From assembly GCF_900113945.1 (NCBI RefSeq), contig NZ_FORG01000017.1:35118-99117 (forward strand): DNA of 64,000 nt, in the 5' to 3' direction. The notes below the pieces were generated by a model, which was not told where the DNA came from, searched no databases, and saw nothing but the letters and a program-made list of their open reading frames with translations. Both the position numbers and the translations under genes were made by a program. How positions within the stretch are numbered: position 1 is the stretch's first letter; each line of letters opens with the position of its first letter. This document shows, in pieces, positions 20,686 to 31,824 of this stretch. The DNA comes from Xenorhabdus mauleonii. Its GTDB lineage: Bacteria > Pseudomonadota > Gammaproteobacteria > Enterobacterales > Enterobacteriaceae.

Positions 20686-21786
20686 TTACAGACGCATCGG
20701 CATCACGACATAAGTCGCTGCCTGACTGGCTGAATTCTCGATTTTCACACTGGATGTCGCATCTGTCAGAAGGAGACTTACTTGTTCGCATTTCAATGCG
20801 TTAAGAACATCCAGTACGTAGCTGACATTGAAGCCAATTTCCATTTCAGTGCCTTGGTAGCTGACATCAACTATCTCTTCCGCTTCTTCTTGTTCAGGGT
20901 TATTTGCGGTGATCCTGAGTTGGTTTTCGCTTAAATAGATGCGAACACCACGGAATTTTTCGTTGGATAAAATCGCTGCCCGTGAAAAGGCCTGCTTGAT
21001 CATGTCACAATTTGCTACCAGCGTCTTATCTGGATTCTTCGGCAGTACGCGGCGGTAATCAGGGAAACGGCCATCAACCAATTTGGAGGTGAAAATAAAA
21101 TCACCGACGTGAGCGCGAATGTTGTTGCTGCCAATTTGTAATTGCAGTGGGTTATCCCCACCATCCAGCAGGCGCATCAATTCAATGACACCTTTACGAG
21201 GTACGATCACCGAATGGGAGGGCAATGTTTGCCCGATATTCATCGAGCAGACAGCCAAGCGGTGGCCGTCGGTTGCAACAGTGCGCAGCTCTTCGCCTTC
21301 GGTTTCAAAAAGCATACCGTTCAAATAATAGCGAACGTCCTGATGTGCCATGGAAAATTGAGTGGATTCGATCAGGCGCTTCAATGTGGCCTGTGGCAAT
21401 GAAAATTCGACTTCGCTTTGCCAGTCATCCAGATTGGGAAAATCTGTTGCGGGCAGGGTGGAGAGTGAAAAGCGGCTGCGTCCGGAACGGACGAGGATAC
21501 GATCGCCATCCAGCTCTACGCTGATTTCAGCACCATCCGGCAACCCGCGCCAAATATCAAAAAATTTGCGGGCGGGGACAGTGGTTGCACCGTTTTCATG
21601 TGGCTGGGCAAGTGTAACCCGCGCCTTCATTTCCATTTCTAAATCGGTGCCGGTTAACAGTAGAGAGCCTTCTGTGACCTGCAATAATAAGTTGCCTAAA
21701 ATGGGCAGGGTAGGGCGGCCTCCCAAGGGGCTGCTCACCTGCTGCAAAGGTTTTAATAATTGCTCACGTTCAATGATGAATTTCAT
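20686..21786 (-). CDS. dnaN: DNA polymerase III sliding clamp (beta subunit)
   Basis: A 366-residue protein, the exact length of E. coli beta clamp. N-terminus MKFIIEREQLLKPLQQVSSP and C-terminus YVVMPMRL are the expected clamp ends, the latter lining the partner-binding pocket. The ring-shaped dimer holds polymerase III and many repair enzymes on DNA. It begins 4 bases after the dnaA stop, so it is translated from the dnaA transcript. Confidence 0.98.
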   Translation of the reverse strand: MKFIIEREQLLKPLQQVSSPLGGRPTLPILGNLLLQVTEGSLLLTGTDLEMEMKARVTLAQPHENGATTVPARKFFDIWRGLPDGAEISVELDGDRILVRSGRSRFSLSTLPATDFPNLDDWQSEVEFSLPQATLKRLIESTQFSMAHQDVRYYLNGMLFETEGEELRTVATDGHRLAVCSMNIGQTLPSHSVIVPRKGVIELMRLLDGGDNPLQLQIGSNNIRAHVGDFIFTSKLVDGRFPDYRRVLPKNPDKTLVANCDMIKQAFSRAAILSNEKFRGVRIYLSENQLRITANNPEQEEAEEIVDVSYQGTEMEIGFNVSYVLDVLNALKCEQVSLLLTDATSSVKIENSASQAATYVVMPMRL

Positions 21787-21790
21787 AGCG

Positions 21791-23179
21791 CTAGGAAGAT
21801 AATGTTCTGATTAAGTTGGAAAAATCTTCTTTGATGTCATGACTCTCTTCACGCAGTTGTTCGATTTTACGACAAGCGTGAAGTACGGTTGTATGGTCAC
21901 GTCCACCAAAGGCATCCCCGATTTCAGGCAAGCTGTGATTTGTCAGCTCTTTTGCCAGCGCCATTGCCATTTGTCTCGGACGGGCAACGGAGCGTGAACG
22001 GCGTTTGGAAAGCAGATCCGCAACCTTGATTTTGTAATATTCAGCTACAGTTTTCTGAATATTGTCAATGGTTACCAGCTTTTCCTGAAGAGCCAATAAG
22101 TCACGTAATGCTTCGCGTACAAAATCAATGGTAATCGCCCGACCCGTAAAGTTAGCATTGGCGATGACTCGATTTAAAGCGCCTTCGAGTTCACGAACGT
22201 TAGATCGCAGGCGTTTGGCAATAAAGAAAGCCACTTCACCCGGCAACTGGATTTGGTTCTCGTCAGCCTTCTTCATCAAGATGGCAACGCGAGTTTCCAG
22301 TTCCGGTGGTTCGATGGCAACGGTCAATCCCCAACCAAAACGGGACTTTAACCGATCTTCGACGCCATTGATCTCTTTCGGATAGCGATCTGATGTCAGA
22401 ATAATCTGTTGATTACCTTCCAGCAGGGCATTGAACGTGTGAAAGAATTCTTCTTGGGATCGCTCTTTATTTGCAAAAAACTGAATATCATCGATCAGTA
22501 GAGCATCTACGGAACGATAATAACGTTTAAACTCTTCTATCGCATTGTTTTGCAATGCTTTGACCATGTCCTGAACAAAACGTTCAGAATGCATGTACAC
22601 GACTTTGGCATTGGCTTTGCGTGCCATGATGCTATTGCCGACCGCGTGCAAAAGGTGGGTTTTACCCAGACCGGTTCCGCCATAGAGGAACAAAGGATTG
22701 TATGCTCCCCCTGGATTATCGGCAACTTGTCTGGCGGCGGCTCTGGCCAGTTGGTTGGATTTACCCTCAACAAAGTTATCGAATGTATGCTTGGGATTCA
22801 CATTGGAACGATAAGATAACTCAGGCTGGGCCTTTGCATTGTCCCAGCTCGGACGGATCGACGAACTGGACGGCACTGTAGCCACCGGCATATCGGTAAT
22901 GATTTTCTGAGATGCAGTTTGGTTTGGTGAAATAGGTTTATTTCCTACTTCGAAACGTAACAACGGTACTTCAGGACCACAGAAATCATTTAATAACAAA
23001 TTGATATTATTAATATACTTCTCTCTTACCCAATCAAGCACAAAACGGTTGGGGGCATAGAGAGCCAAAGTGTTATCACTCAGTTCTGCCTGAAGGGGTC
23101 GTATCCACATACTGAATTCTGTGGCAGGTAACTCATCCTGCAATCGGGCAAGACATTGCTGCCAAAGCGAAAGTGACAC
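21791..23179 (-). CDS. dnaA: Chromosomal replication initiator DnaA
   Basis: A 462-residue AAA+ protein that binds DnaA boxes and melts oriC. Domain I starts [18 protein letters not shown]; a short Ser/Pro-rich linker (about 90-125) is followed by domain III with Walker [17 protein letters not shown] (about 165), Walker B LLIDDIQF and sensor motifs. The C-terminal helix-turn-helix carries the signature [16 protein letters not shown] perfect DnaA box lies upstream at 23407, suggesting autoregulation as in E. coli. Confidence 0.98.
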   Translation of the reverse strand: MSLSLWQQCLARLQDELPATEFSMWIRPLQAELSDNTLALYAPNRFVLDWVREKYINNINLLLNDFCGPEVPLLRFEVGNKPISPNQTASQKIITDMPVATVPSSSSIRPSWDNAKAQPELSYRSNVNPKHTFDNFVEGKSNQLARAAARQVADNPGGAYNPLFLYGGTGLGKTHLLHAVGNSIMARKANAKVVYMHSERFVQDMVKALQNNAIEEFKRYYRSVDALLIDDIQFFANKERSQEEFFHTFNALLEGNQQIILTSDRYPKEINGVEDRLKSRFGWGLTVAIEPPELETRVAILMKKADENQIQLPGEVAFFIAKRLRSNVRELEGALNRVIANANFTGRAITIDFVREALRDLLALQEKLVTIDNIQKTVAEYYKIKVADLLSKRRSRSVARPRQMAMALAKELTNHSLPEIGDAFGGRDHTTVLHACRKIEQLREESHDIKEDFSNLIRTLSS

Positions 23180-23406
23180 GGCGAACTCCCCTAAAACGAG
23201 ACCAATAAAAGAAATCGGAATAATAGATAGTTATACTGGGCACAAGGCATACCCTCGGTGGTGAGGAAGACAGCATGTACCTTGTGGCGATTTTGAATAT
23301 CATCGCTCCCCAACGATCCGCTTATAGACAGGTTGGGATCGTGGCCGACGATCATAACGCAAAAGACGACAGAAATCCTCATTCTTTTACACAGCTTTGA
23401 CGCTTT

Positions 23407-23415
23407 TTATCCACA
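23407..23415 (+). promoter_or_regulatory. DnaA box
   Basis: TTATCCACA, the perfect high-affinity DnaA box, 228 bases upstream of the dnaA start. In E. coli a DnaA box between the two dnaA promoters mediates autorepression. Confidence 0.85.
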
Positions 23416-23765
23416 GGGAGGTCACCACGCTTTGGCACTTGCAGAATATAAAGACTCACAGTAGATACTTTAGTGTAATCATGGCATATAGCAAATTTCA
23501 TTTAACTATTGTTTAGGATTCAAAGTAAACACAACTTTAATGATCACATATTCATATGAAACGATCTGTGTATGATCCTTGCGATTTATTGTACAGTCCG
23601 TATAATCTTGCACCCTGCGTGTGAAGCCAACGATTTTTTCCGGTTATGTCTGGTGAGGATTTTTGGGAAACACTTTTTGGTAGGAAACTTAGGTAGCAAA
23701 AAGTCTGGCCATGTCAGGAGAACTAAAAATCTGGTAGAAGACGGTCAGACTCGCGTCATCTTGGA

Positions 23766-23795
23766 TTGACTAAGGGTAGTACATTTTATTACAAT
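23766..23795 (+). promoter_or_regulatory. Sigma-70 promoter of rpmH-rnpA
   Basis: -35 TTGACT at 23766-23771 and -10 TACAAT at 23790-23795 with an 18-base spacer, about 115 bases upstream of rpmH. The position resembles the E. coli rpmH promoters. Confidence 0.7.
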
Positions 23796-23900
23796 CCGGC
23801 CTCTTTCTATATATTGATGTTGCGATTGAGGCATCGGTGTCTACTTATTTCTCACTGGTCGCCAACGCATTTGCTGAATCAGTAACAAATTTTAAGCTAG

Positions 23901-24053
<153 letters not shown>

Positions 24054-24071
24054 TAAAGCTAACCATACCGC

Positions 24072-24431
24072 ATGGTTAAGCTCGCTTTTCCGAGGGAGTT
24101 ACGTTTGTTAACTCCCGAGCATTTCACTTATGTTTTCCAGCAGCCGCAACGGGCAAGCTCCGCAGAGATAACTATTCTTGGACGCTTGAATGAGCTGGGG
24201 CATCCCCGCATTGGTCTAACCATCGCCAAAAAAAACGTTAAACGCGCCCATGAGCGTAATCGTATCAAGCGACTGGCTCGTGAATGTTTTCGTTTAAATC
24301 AACATAAATTGCCGTCAATGGATTTTGTGATTTTGGTGAGGAAAGGGGTCGCTGAGCTCGATAACCGTGAGCTAACGGAAGCTTTGGGCAAATTATGGCG
24401 TCGTCACTGTCGCTTGGCTCGCGCCTCCTGA
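24072..24431 (+). CDS. rnpA: Ribonuclease P protein component
   Basis: A 119-residue protein that binds RNase P RNA and assists removal of tRNA 5' leaders. N-terminus [18 protein letters not shown] and the RNR signature ([16 protein letters not shown]) are as in E. coli. Start ATG 24072. Its 3' end overlaps yidD by 37 bases, the conserved arrangement in this operon. Confidence 0.97.
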   Translation: MVKLAFPRELRLLTPEHFTYVFQQPQRASSAEITILGRLNELGHPRIGLTIAKKNVKRAHERNRIKRLARECFRLNQHKLPSMDFVILVRKGVAELDNRELTEALGKLWRRHCRLARAS

Positions 24432-24652
24432 TTATGTTGATCAGGGGCTACCAGCTAGTGATTAGTCCACTGCTGGGACCTCGTTGTCGTTTCAATCCTA
24501 CCTGTTCCCACTACGGAATTGAGGCATTGCGTCGGTTTGGAATGATAAAAGGCAGTTGGTTAACAGTGAAACGCGTATTAAAATGCCACCCTTTACACAA
24601 AGGTGGTGATGATCCTGTCCCACCTAAAAACGACGATAACAGAGAACATTAA
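24395..24652 (+). CDS. yidD: Membrane protein insertion efficiency factor YidD
   Basis: An 85-residue protein with an N-terminal amphipathic helix ([16 protein letters not shown]) and the conserved [20 protein letters not shown] motif, ending [14 protein letters not shown]. YidD assists YidC-dependent insertion of inner membrane proteins. It overlaps rnpA at its start, and yidC begins 2 bases after its stop. Confidence 0.96.
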   Translation: MASSLSLGSRLLIMLIRGYQLVISPLLGPRCRFNPTCSHYGIEALRRFGMIKGSWLTVKRVLKCHPLHKGGDDPVPPKNDDNREH

Positions 24653-24654
24653 CG

Positions 24655-26298
24655 ATGGATTCGCAACGCAATCTTCTTCTCATCGCTTTGCTGTTTGTTT
24701 CGTTCTTGGTCTGGCAAGCGTGGGAGAGTGATAAGAACCCACAACCAGCAACCCAGATCACTCAGCAAGTCAATACGCTGAGCAACGAAGTAAGTAGCAG
24801 TGAGCAAAGTAAACTGATCACCGTGAAAACGGATGTGCTGTCATTGCATATCAATACCCGTGGCGGTGATATCGAGGAGGCTGATCTGCTGGCCTATCCT
24901 GATACCCTAGGTTCTAAAACTCCGTTCAAACTTCTGGAAACAACGCCAGAATTCACTTATCAGGCCCAAAGTGGGTTAACTGGTCTTAATGGCCCAGATA
25001 ACCAAGCGGTACGTCCACTTTATCAAGTCACTCAGCATGATTTCGTTTTGGCTGATGGTCAGAATGAATTGCGTATTCCGATGACTTACACTGCGCCGGA
25101 TGGTGTTGTCTATGTTAAGACTTTCGTTCTAAAACGTGGTTCTTATGCGGTTTCTGTTGACTACAGCATCAATAACGTTACTGACAAGCCATTGCAGATG
25201 GCGTTCTTTGGTCAGCTGAAGCAAAGTGTTGAATTACCGAAACACCGTGATACGGGCAGCAGCAACTTTGCCCTGCATACTTATCGAGGTGCTGCTTATT
25301 CTTCCGATGAAGCAAAATACGAAAAATACAAATTTGACGAAATTGAAAGCAAGCCACTTTCCGTTGCCACAAAAGGCGGCTGGGTTGCGATGCTCCAGCA
25401 GTATTTCGCGACTGCTTGGGTTCCGGGAGAAGGCAAGAGCAGCAATTTCTACACCATTGACCTGAAAAACCAAAAAATGGCGATTATTGGGTACAAGGGT
25501 GAAAGTATCAATATCGCGCCAAACAGCCAGCAGAACATCTCTTCGACTCTGTGGGTTGGTCCTGAAATTCAGGACGAAATGGCGGCCATTGCACCACACT
25601 TGGATCTGACCGTAGATTACGGCTGGTTGTGGTTTATTTCCCAGCCACTGTTCAAGTTGCTGAAATTCCTGCATGAATTCATCGGTAACTGGGGCTTCTC
25701 CATCATTGCGATTACCTTTATCGTGCGCGGTATCATGTATCCGCTGACTAAGGCGCAATACACCTCAATGGCGAAAATGCGTCTGTTGCAGCCAAAAATC
25801 ACGGCAATGCGTGAGCGTTTTGGTGATGACCGCCAGCGTATGAGCCAGGAAATGATGGCGTTGTACAAGACAGAGAAAGTAAACCCGCTGGGCGGTTGTT
25901 TACCTCTGCTTATCCAGATGCCAATCTTCCTTGCTTTGTATTACATGCTGATGGGGTCTGTTGAGCTGCGCCATGCGCCATTCATTGGTTGGATTAAAGA
26001 CTTGTCTGCACAGGATCCATACTACATCCTGCCATTGCTGATGGGTGTGACCATGTTTGTTATTCAGAAACTGTCACCGACTACTGTGACTGACCCGATG
26101 CAGCAGAAGATCATGACCTACATGCCGGTTGTGTTCACTGTCTTCTTCCTGTGGTTCCCATCTGGTCTGGTTCTGTATTATATCGTGAGTAACTTGGTGA
26201 CCATTATCCAGCAGCAGGTTATTTTCCGCAGTCTGGAGAAGCGTGGCTTGCATACCCGCGAAAAGCGTGAAAAGAAAATCGATCTCAGTAAGAAGTAA
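24655..26298 (+). CDS. yidC: Membrane protein insertase YidC
   Basis: A 547-residue inner-membrane insertase (E. coli 548). The N-terminal helix ([18 protein letters not shown]) is followed by a large periplasmic beta domain (about 55-345). The conserved insertase core of five helices includes [20 protein letters not shown], with the arginine that contacts substrate, and [21 protein letters not shown]. The C-terminus is basic ([11 protein letters not shown]). It acts with or without SecYEG. A terminator follows before mnmE. Confidence 0.98.
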   Translation: MDSQRNLLLIALLFVSFLVWQAWESDKNPQPATQITQQVNTLSNEVSSSEQSKLITVKTDVLSLHINTRGGDIEEADLLAYPDTLGSKTPFKLLETTPEFTYQAQSGLTGLNGPDNQAVRPLYQVTQHDFVLADGQNELRIPMTYTAPDGVVYVKTFVLKRGSYAVSVDYSINNVTDKPLQMAFFGQLKQSVELPKHRDTGSSNFALHTYRGAAYSSDEAKYEKYKFDEIESKPLSVATKGGWVAMLQQYFATAWVPGEGKSSNFYTIDLKNQKMAIIGYKGESINIAPNSQQNISSTLWVGPEIQDEMAAIAPHLDLTVDYGWLWFISQPLFKLLKFLHEFIGNWGFSIIAITFIVRGIMYPLTKAQYTSMAKMRLLQPKITAMRERFGDDRQRMSQEMMALYKTEKVNPLGGCLPLLIQMPIFLALYYMLMGSVELRHAPFIGWIKDLSAQDPYYILPLLMGVTMFVIQKLSPTTVTDPMQQKIMTYMPVVFTVFFLWFPSGLVLYYIVSNLVTIIQQQVIFRSLEKRGLHTREKREKKIDLSKK

Positions 26299-26321
26299 AT
26301 CTTTTAAAGATTACATTCACG

Positions 26322-26342
26322 AAGGCGGTCATTGGCCGCCTT
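26322..26342 (+). terminator. Terminator between yidC and mnmE
   Basis: AAGGCGG/CCGCCTT stem with a 7-base loop, followed by TTACTATTTTAG, 23 bases after yidC. It separates the ribosomal/insertase operon from mnmE. Confidence 0.75.
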
Positions 26343-26397
26343 TACTATTTTAGTGCATTGGCAAAATTTCAGTTCATAGATCAAAAGAGAGAATTCC

Positions 26398-27762
26398 ATG
26401 AATACCACCGATACGATAGTCGCTCAGGCCACCCCTCCGGGACGAGGCGGTGTAGGCATTCTGCGTATTTCTGGCCGCAAGGCGGCGGAAGTCGCTGAGG
26501 TGGTATTGGGAAAACTGCCGAAGCCCCGCTACGCTGATTACCTGCCTTTCCGGGATACGGATGGTTCTGTACTTGATCAAGGCATCGCACTTTACTTCCC
26601 TGGTCCCAACTCTTTTACGGGGGAAGATGTACTGGAGCTTCAAGGGCACGGCGGGCCAGTGATTCTTGATTTGCTGCTAAAGCGCATTCTGGCGATTTCG
26701 GGTGTTCGCATTGCCAATCCGGGGGAATTTTCGGAACGTGCATTTCTGAACGATAAACTCGATTTGGCACAGGCAGAAGCCATTGCCGATTTGATAGACG
26801 CCAGTTCTGAACAAGCTGCCCGTTCCGCGATGAACTCCTTGCAAGGGGCATTTTCCCATCAGGTTCATCAAATGGTGGAAGAGCTGACTAACTTACGCAT
26901 CTACGTTGAAGCTGCGATTGATTTTCCTGACGAAGAAATTGATTTTCTTTCCGATGGTAAGATAGAAGCCAAGCTGGATGAAGTGATTGCCGAGCTGGAA
27001 CAGGTTCGTTCACAGGCACGTCAGGGTAGCCTGTTACGTGAAGGGATGAAAGTCGTGATTGCCGGGCGTCCGAATGCGGGTAAATCCAGCCTGCTCAACG
27101 CATTGGCGGGTCGTGAAGCTGCAATCGTTACTGATATCGCAGGTACAACGCGTGATGTTTTGCGTGAACACATTCATATTGATGGCATGCCGTTGCATGT
27201 GATTGATACGGCGGGCTTGCGCGAAGCCAGCGATGAAGTGGAACGCATCGGTATTGAGCGGGCATGGCAGGAAATTGAGCAAGCGGATCGGGTTCTGTTT
27301 ATGGTAGACAGTACGACCACTGATGCGATTGAACCTGCACAAATCTGGCCTGAATTTATGGCTAAGTTGCCGGAATCCCTGCCAGTGACGGTTATCCGCA
27401 ATAAAACCGATATGACCGGAGAAGAAACCGGCGTTTCAGAAATCAGTGGTTACACATTAATTCGCCTTTCCGCCCGTGACGGGAAAGGTGTCGATTTGCT
27501 GCGCGATCATCTAAAAGAAGCTATGGGTTTCAACAGCAATACTGAAGGTGGTTTTCTGGCACGTCGTCGCCATTTGCAGGCGCTGAATACGGCAGCAGAA
27601 CATTTGCAGGAAGGCCACCAGCAATTGGTCTTTGCCCGCTCAGGAGAACTGCTGGCAGAAGAACTGCGCCTTGCGCAGCAAGTATTGAGCGAAATCACGG
27701 GGGAATTTACCTCAGATGATTTGCTTGGGCGGATTTTCTCGAGTTTTTGTATCGGGAAGTAA
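26398..27762 (+). CDS. mnmE: tRNA modification GTPase MnmE
   Basis: A 454-residue GTPase that, with MnmG, installs carboxymethylaminomethyl groups at U34 of tRNAs. The N-terminal folate-binding domain starts [20 protein letters not shown]. The G domain is inserted in the helical domain: [14 protein letters not shown] at 223, [15 protein letters not shown] and NKTD. The C-terminal CIGK carries the invariant cysteine. Start ATG 26398 is preceded by AAAAGAGAG. A single gene, convergent with tonB. Confidence 0.98.
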   Translation: MNTTDTIVAQATPPGRGGVGILRISGRKAAEVAEVVLGKLPKPRYADYLPFRDTDGSVLDQGIALYFPGPNSFTGEDVLELQGHGGPVILDLLLKRILAISGVRIANPGEFSERAFLNDKLDLAQAEAIADLIDASSEQAARSAMNSLQGAFSHQVHQMVEELTNLRIYVEAAIDFPDEEIDFLSDGKIEAKLDEVIAELEQVRSQARQGSLLREGMKVVIAGRPNAGKSSLLNALAGREAAIVTDIAGTTRDVLREHIHIDGMPLHVIDTAGLREASDEVERIGIERAWQEIEQADRVLFMVDSTTTDAIEPAQIWPEFMAKLPESLPVTVIRNKTDMTGEETGVSEISGYTLIRLSARDGKGVDLLRDHLKEAMGFNSNTEGGFLARRRHLQALNTAAEHLQEGHQQLVFARSGELLAEELRLAQQVLSEITGEFTSDDLLGRIFSSFCIGK

Positions 27763-27798
27763 CTTACCGCTGAATTCTACTATTCCATCCCCATCATC

Positions 27799-27833
27799 TT
27801 TCAAGTTGCTGCCTTATTAGCAGTAGCTTGAAA
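27799..27833. repeat. Short copy of the CTTTCAAG palindromic repeat
   Basis: TTTCAAGTTGCTGC ... GCAGTAGCTTGAAA forms a 14-bp near-perfect hairpin with a 7-base loop in the 196-base gap between convergent mnmE and tonB. It may also serve as a transcription barrier. Confidence 0.7.
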
Positions 27834-27958
27834 TTTATTTTGGTTTAATATTCTTGATATTCACGGCATTAATAGGCGTGAATTTTAAAAATGCCAAACT
27901 CATTCAATTAACAGAGTTTGAAAAATTCTAAAAACACGGCTCTTTTCACTGAGGCGTT

Positions 27959-28771
27959 TTAATCCGCTTTATTCAACATAAATTCAAGTAATAGCGTCAC
28001 TTCTGGTGCTATATCCGCAGGTTTGGTGCCAACTGAATTGGCGTTATTGATAGCATCAAGTGCGGCATTATCTAATGTACTGCTACCGGAGGAATTAACG
28101 ATTCTGGCAGCGGCTAATGTACCGTCGTTGAGCAGGGTAAACGTGACGGTGACGATACCTTGTTGTTTCATCCTTTTGGCTTTGCGCGGGTATTTTTTAT
28201 GTCGCTCAATTTCTTGTCGTAATCTCGCATTATAATTATCCACCTCACTATTCCCTTGCCCGACCAAAGGCTGTGAAGTTGTTGCCCGGCTCATATTGCC
28301 TTGTGAATTAATTTGATCGCTACCGTTGATTTCCTGTTCGGTATGACTGTTTTCTTGTACCTGCGGTGATGGCGAGAGTTTCTTTTCAGGCATTTCTTGT
28401 GGTTTTTTTCGTTTTTTAGGTTTATTGGATTCCTGCTGTTTTTCCACTTTAGTTTCAGAGGGAACGGCTTTATCCAAGGCAATTTCAGGTTTTGTCGGTG
28501 ATTCAGGAACAGACAACAGTGGCGGAGGCGGAGGGACAGCCTCAGGCTCACTTGCCCATGATGAGGCAGAAACCATCGTAATCGATAGCCCCGTGGCTTG
28601 GGTGCTGTTATTGATATGATGGGCGGTGTCATCGTATGAAGCATGTCGGTTAAACAGCCATATCAGGCTGGTATGCAATAAAACGGCAATCAGAACACTT
28701 GCCAGTATGCCTGTTTTGGGCATGCCCGGAAAATGGATGGACGGATTGTCTGATATGGCTGTGTTGATCAT
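27959..28771 (-). CDS. TonB energy transducer dedicated to the hemophilin receptor
   Basis: A 270-residue TonB protein. One N-terminal membrane helix (GILASVLIAVLLHTSLIWLF, with the conserved His) is followed by a Pro/Lys/Glu-rich periplasm-spanning section (about 80-150). The C-terminal TonB domain (about 180-270) contains YPRKAKRMKQQGIVTVTFTL and TLDNAALDAIN. It couples the proton-motive force to outer-membrane receptors. It lies 9 bases after the receptor gene on the same strand, so it is a receptor-specific TonB rather than the housekeeping copy. Confidence 0.92.
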   Translation of the reverse strand: MINTAISDNPSIHFPGMPKTGILASVLIAVLLHTSLIWLFNRHASYDDTAHHINNSTQATGLSITMVSASSWASEPEAVPPPPPLLSVPESPTKPEIALDKAVPSETKVEKQQESNKPKKRKKPQEMPEKKLSPSPQVQENSHTEQEINGSDQINSQGNMSRATTSQPLVGQGNSEVDNYNARLRQEIERHKKYPRKAKRMKQQGIVTVTFTLLNDGTLAAARIVNSSGSSTLDNAALDAINNANSVGTKPADIAPEVTLLLEFMLNKAD

Positions 28772-28780
28772 CGTTATCCC

Positions 28781-31765
28781 TTAAAACTGACTCGTTAAAC
28801 TGAGCTTAAAGGTTCTGCCCGGTGCCGGCATCATCGAACGTGTCAGCGGATCAAGATAGTAGCGATTGGTTAAGTTTGTGCCGACCAGCTCCATCGATAC
28901 GGCTGGGGTGATTTGATAACTGATATAGGCATCAACCGTGAACACCGGATTCCAGCGCATTGGGTTGTTGGCTTGGCCTTTATAGATATCCGGCAAGGCA
29001 TTCATCAACCATTTCTCATCTTTGTTTTCTGCCTTGCTGTGGTAAAGCATGCGGCTGCCCAACTCCAGTTTTTCATCAAGCAAACGTCCGCCGACGGTCA
29101 GGTTGGCAGAGTATTGGGGCTGGATCGAGGTACGCAGGTAACCGCCAGGAAAACCACCATCAATACATTCAGGGATACCATAACGATTTTGGGAGTCCAT
29201 TCTTAAGGTGGAGCTCTTGTCACACACCTTGTTTTTCATGTTGTAGGTTAACCCCATATCGGTAAAGAAACTGCCGTTGTCATAACGTGCCTGTAATTCC
29301 AGTCCAGCAAGTTTTTGCTTGTCCATTTGGGAAAATTGATAGGTGTCGTCCCGATCGAATACATTTTCAATCACAGTATTGTAGTAAGAAAATTTGATAT
29401 CGGCATGGCGTTCAGCTTCTACTAATTGGCTGAAATCATAAACAAAACCAACTTCTGCGTTTTTTGCACGTTCGGGTTTGAAGTGCTGGCCTGAATGGTT
29501 ACCCGGTGAACCGGAAAAACCGACCGTGTCGGCAAAAAGGCTGGGCATTCTTACCGCTTCGACATAACGGGTATAGAGCCGGAGGTCATCGGTCACATAA
29601 GCCGTTGCCGAGAATGAAGGTGCCCAGGCATGATCTTTACGTCTGGCTGCGGGCTCCCAAGGATCATTAACTTCAGGGCCGAGTATGCCATTTGCATCAA
29701 CACCTGATCCATATTCATATTTATAGCCTTCCTTGCCACTTATTGGGTCGATAACCTTTTCATTCATATCCAATTGACCGTTGAAATAAGGGTTATCGCT
29801 TTTATTGAGAGTGCCAGTTCTTGAATCGTAAAGCCAAGCGAATTCTTCGTGAGCCATCTTGCGTTCTTGCCCATCGCGTGTAGATATGCTATTTGCCTTT
29901 ATCTTAAAGTATTCATTAGATATTTTTCGTTGCTCTTCTCTTTCTTCTTTACTCATTTGTGATCGAGGTTTTCTTTTTTCAGACCACTTTTGGATTATAT
30001 AGGCTTCTCTTTCGGTCGGTGTCCGCCAATAACTCATTTTATGCCCGATTGTTTCCTGTTGTTTTTGATAACGCCAATCTTTTGCAGCTCGTCGTTCATT
30101 AAGCACATCATCCTGAGACCAGTAAGAGACACGTTTGGCACCGGCTTTTAGTTCCAACCATGAAGTTGGTCGCCAGTCAAAATTAAACGCGAGATTGATC
30201 TCCTGACGTTGTCCTTTTCGTGAGGGCGACTGGAAAAAATACATATTAGTGGAGCTGTAGTCATCATTGGAATCAAGACGCTCCCGTTGGAAATTGCCTA
30301 TTAAAGTCAGATCCAAACTGGGATGCAGGGTAAATTTATTGGAAATATCAATACCCCAGCGGTTGTTTTGGGAATTGGTCTCGGAAGAATTGACCAATGT
30401 GCCATCAATATTGGGGTTTCTGTCTTTGGCGCCATTTTCCCAGTACCAATCCCTATCGACAGGAGTGCGCGGATACCCTCCTGCGGTGTTGGTATTGCTG
30501 GTGGTGCGGGTTGTCCACAGGTTCATGTCTAAATCAGCATAAGGGTTATCGGTTGGTTGCCATTTATAGCTAAGGTTGGCGGCTTGTTGGTGGACATTCG
30601 CCAGCGGCCATTGGGGAACCTTATTGTTTACCGGATCAACCCAGCCCAAGCGTGATGGCATAATATCGCCAAATTCCATATGGGTATTACGGAAACCCAA
30701 CAGCAATGTTTGATCATCAGTAAAACGCCAACTGTTTTTGATTAACAAGGAACGCATTTCACTGGAGGTATTCGGTACTTCATTGCCGGGGCGATAGATA
30801 CGGGCGGCAAATGGCAGATAAGGGTCCAGTGTTGTTCTCACCCCTTTCATCAACTCCCTGTCGGCATCTGTAATGGATTCATCATAACGATGAGCTCCCC
30901 CCTTGCCAGCAAAATAGTTGCCCTGGCGGCGGTAAGCATAAGCCACCATCAAATCGAAATATTCCTGCCGTGTGCCTACTGCAATACGGAACGCATTATC
31001 ATTAAAACCAAACAGTTTATTGTCTTTTGATGAATGGGGAGTGACCTGTAAAGCAGGATCGGTCTCGATGCCATTTTGGGTAAAGTTCGGGATATCGCGG
31101 TAGTCCTGCCCCAATGACAGGGAAGGCGTGCGCTCCTTTACGGAGTTGCTGCTGGTTTCCAGTTTGGTATTGATGCCGAAGGTCTCTCCTTTCGGTACCA
31201 CATCATCAATCCCCAGTGTTTTGATGGCGACAGCACCACCGACGGAGCCTTTAATATTGCGATTGAGAGAGGGGCCTTTTTCGATTTCAATACTACTGAT
31301 TAAGTTCGGGTCAATGTAGTTGCGGTTATTGGCGCCATTGTAACCACGGCCGACGGTAATCGCTTGTTCCGTGCCATCAATGGTCACAGGAATACGCCCT
31401 TGTCCCTGAACACCACGGATATTGATATCCAATGCACCGCTGTTGCGGGCATCTCCGCTGTATACGCCAACGGCTCCTTTAATTAAATCGGCGGGCGATG
31501 AGCCTTTGTAGCGCTCTATCTCTTTTTTGCCGATATAAATGTTGGAGATATCTCTGTCATAGACAGCATTATACCCAGCCTCATCTTTCTCGCTGGTATC
31601 GGTGATAATAATTTTACCTAAATCAGTTTTATCCAAATCAGTTTTACCATTTGAGGATGCGCCGGTCGATTTGGATTCGGCAAATACAGGAAATGCCGTC
31701 AGTGAAAATGCCAGTGACAATGCAATTGTTATGGGGGTGAGTTGTGTTTTAACGCGGTATACCAT
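28781..31765 (-). CDS. TonB-dependent heme/hemophilin outer-membrane receptor
   Basis: A 994-residue receptor. Start ATG 31765 has AGGGA upstream and gives a signal peptide (TPITIALSLAFSLTAFPVFA); the longer frame to 31798 is ignored. A likely TonB box is KIIITDTSEKD. A plug domain follows (DLIKGAVGVYSGDARNSGAL, NIRGVQGQGRIPVTIDG, IEKGPSLNRNIKGSVGG), then a long 22-strand barrel ending in an aromatic residue (FKLSLTSQF). A Lys/Arg-rich stretch in the middle (about residues 580-640, KMSYWRTPTEREAY) is probably an extracellular loop. Context with a hemophilin-like cargo, its secretor and TonB indicates heme uptake from a secreted hemophore. In X. nematophila the equivalent locus is, as I recall, called hrp. 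Confidence 0.9.
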   Translation of the reverse strand: MVYRVKTQLTPITIALSLAFSLTAFPVFAESKSTGASSNGKTDLDKTDLGKIIITDTSEKDEAGYNAVYDRDISNIYIGKKEIERYKGSSPADLIKGAVGVYSGDARNSGALDINIRGVQGQGRIPVTIDGTEQAITVGRGYNGANNRNYIDPNLISSIEIEKGPSLNRNIKGSVGGAVAIKTLGIDDVVPKGETFGINTKLETSSNSVKERTPSLSLGQDYRDIPNFTQNGIETDPALQVTPHSSKDNKLFGFNDNAFRIAVGTRQEYFDLMVAYAYRRQGNYFAGKGGAHRYDESITDADRELMKGVRTTLDPYLPFAARIYRPGNEVPNTSSEMRSLLIKNSWRFTDDQTLLLGFRNTHMEFGDIMPSRLGWVDPVNNKVPQWPLANVHQQAANLSYKWQPTDNPYADLDMNLWTTRTTSNTNTAGGYPRTPVDRDWYWENGAKDRNPNIDGTLVNSSETNSQNNRWGIDISNKFTLHPSLDLTLIGNFQRERLDSNDDYSSTNMYFFQSPSRKGQRQEINLAFNFDWRPTSWLELKAGAKRVSYWSQDDVLNERRAAKDWRYQKQQETIGHKMSYWRTPTEREAYIIQKWSEKRKPRSQMSKEEREEQRKISNEYFKIKANSISTRDGQERKMAHEEFAWLYDSRTGTLNKSDNPYFNGQLDMNEKVIDPISGKEGYKYEYGSGVDANGILGPEVNDPWEPAARRKDHAWAPSFSATAYVTDDLRLYTRYVEAVRMPSLFADTVGFSGSPGNHSGQHFKPERAKNAEVGFVYDFSQLVEAERHADIKFSYYNTVIENVFDRDDTYQFSQMDKQKLAGLELQARYDNGSFFTDMGLTYNMKNKVCDKSSTLRMDSQNRYGIPECIDGGFPGGYLRTSIQPQYSANLTVGGRLLDEKLELGSRMLYHSKAENKDEKWLMNALPDIYKGQANNPMRWNPVFTVDAYISYQITPAVSMELVGTNLTNRYYLDPLTRSMMPAPGRTFKLSLTSQF

Positions 31766-31824
31766 TGTTATCCCTGCCTCGATTTTCGTTATCATCAAGA
31801 AAATAAAAAATAATAATTTTTTGA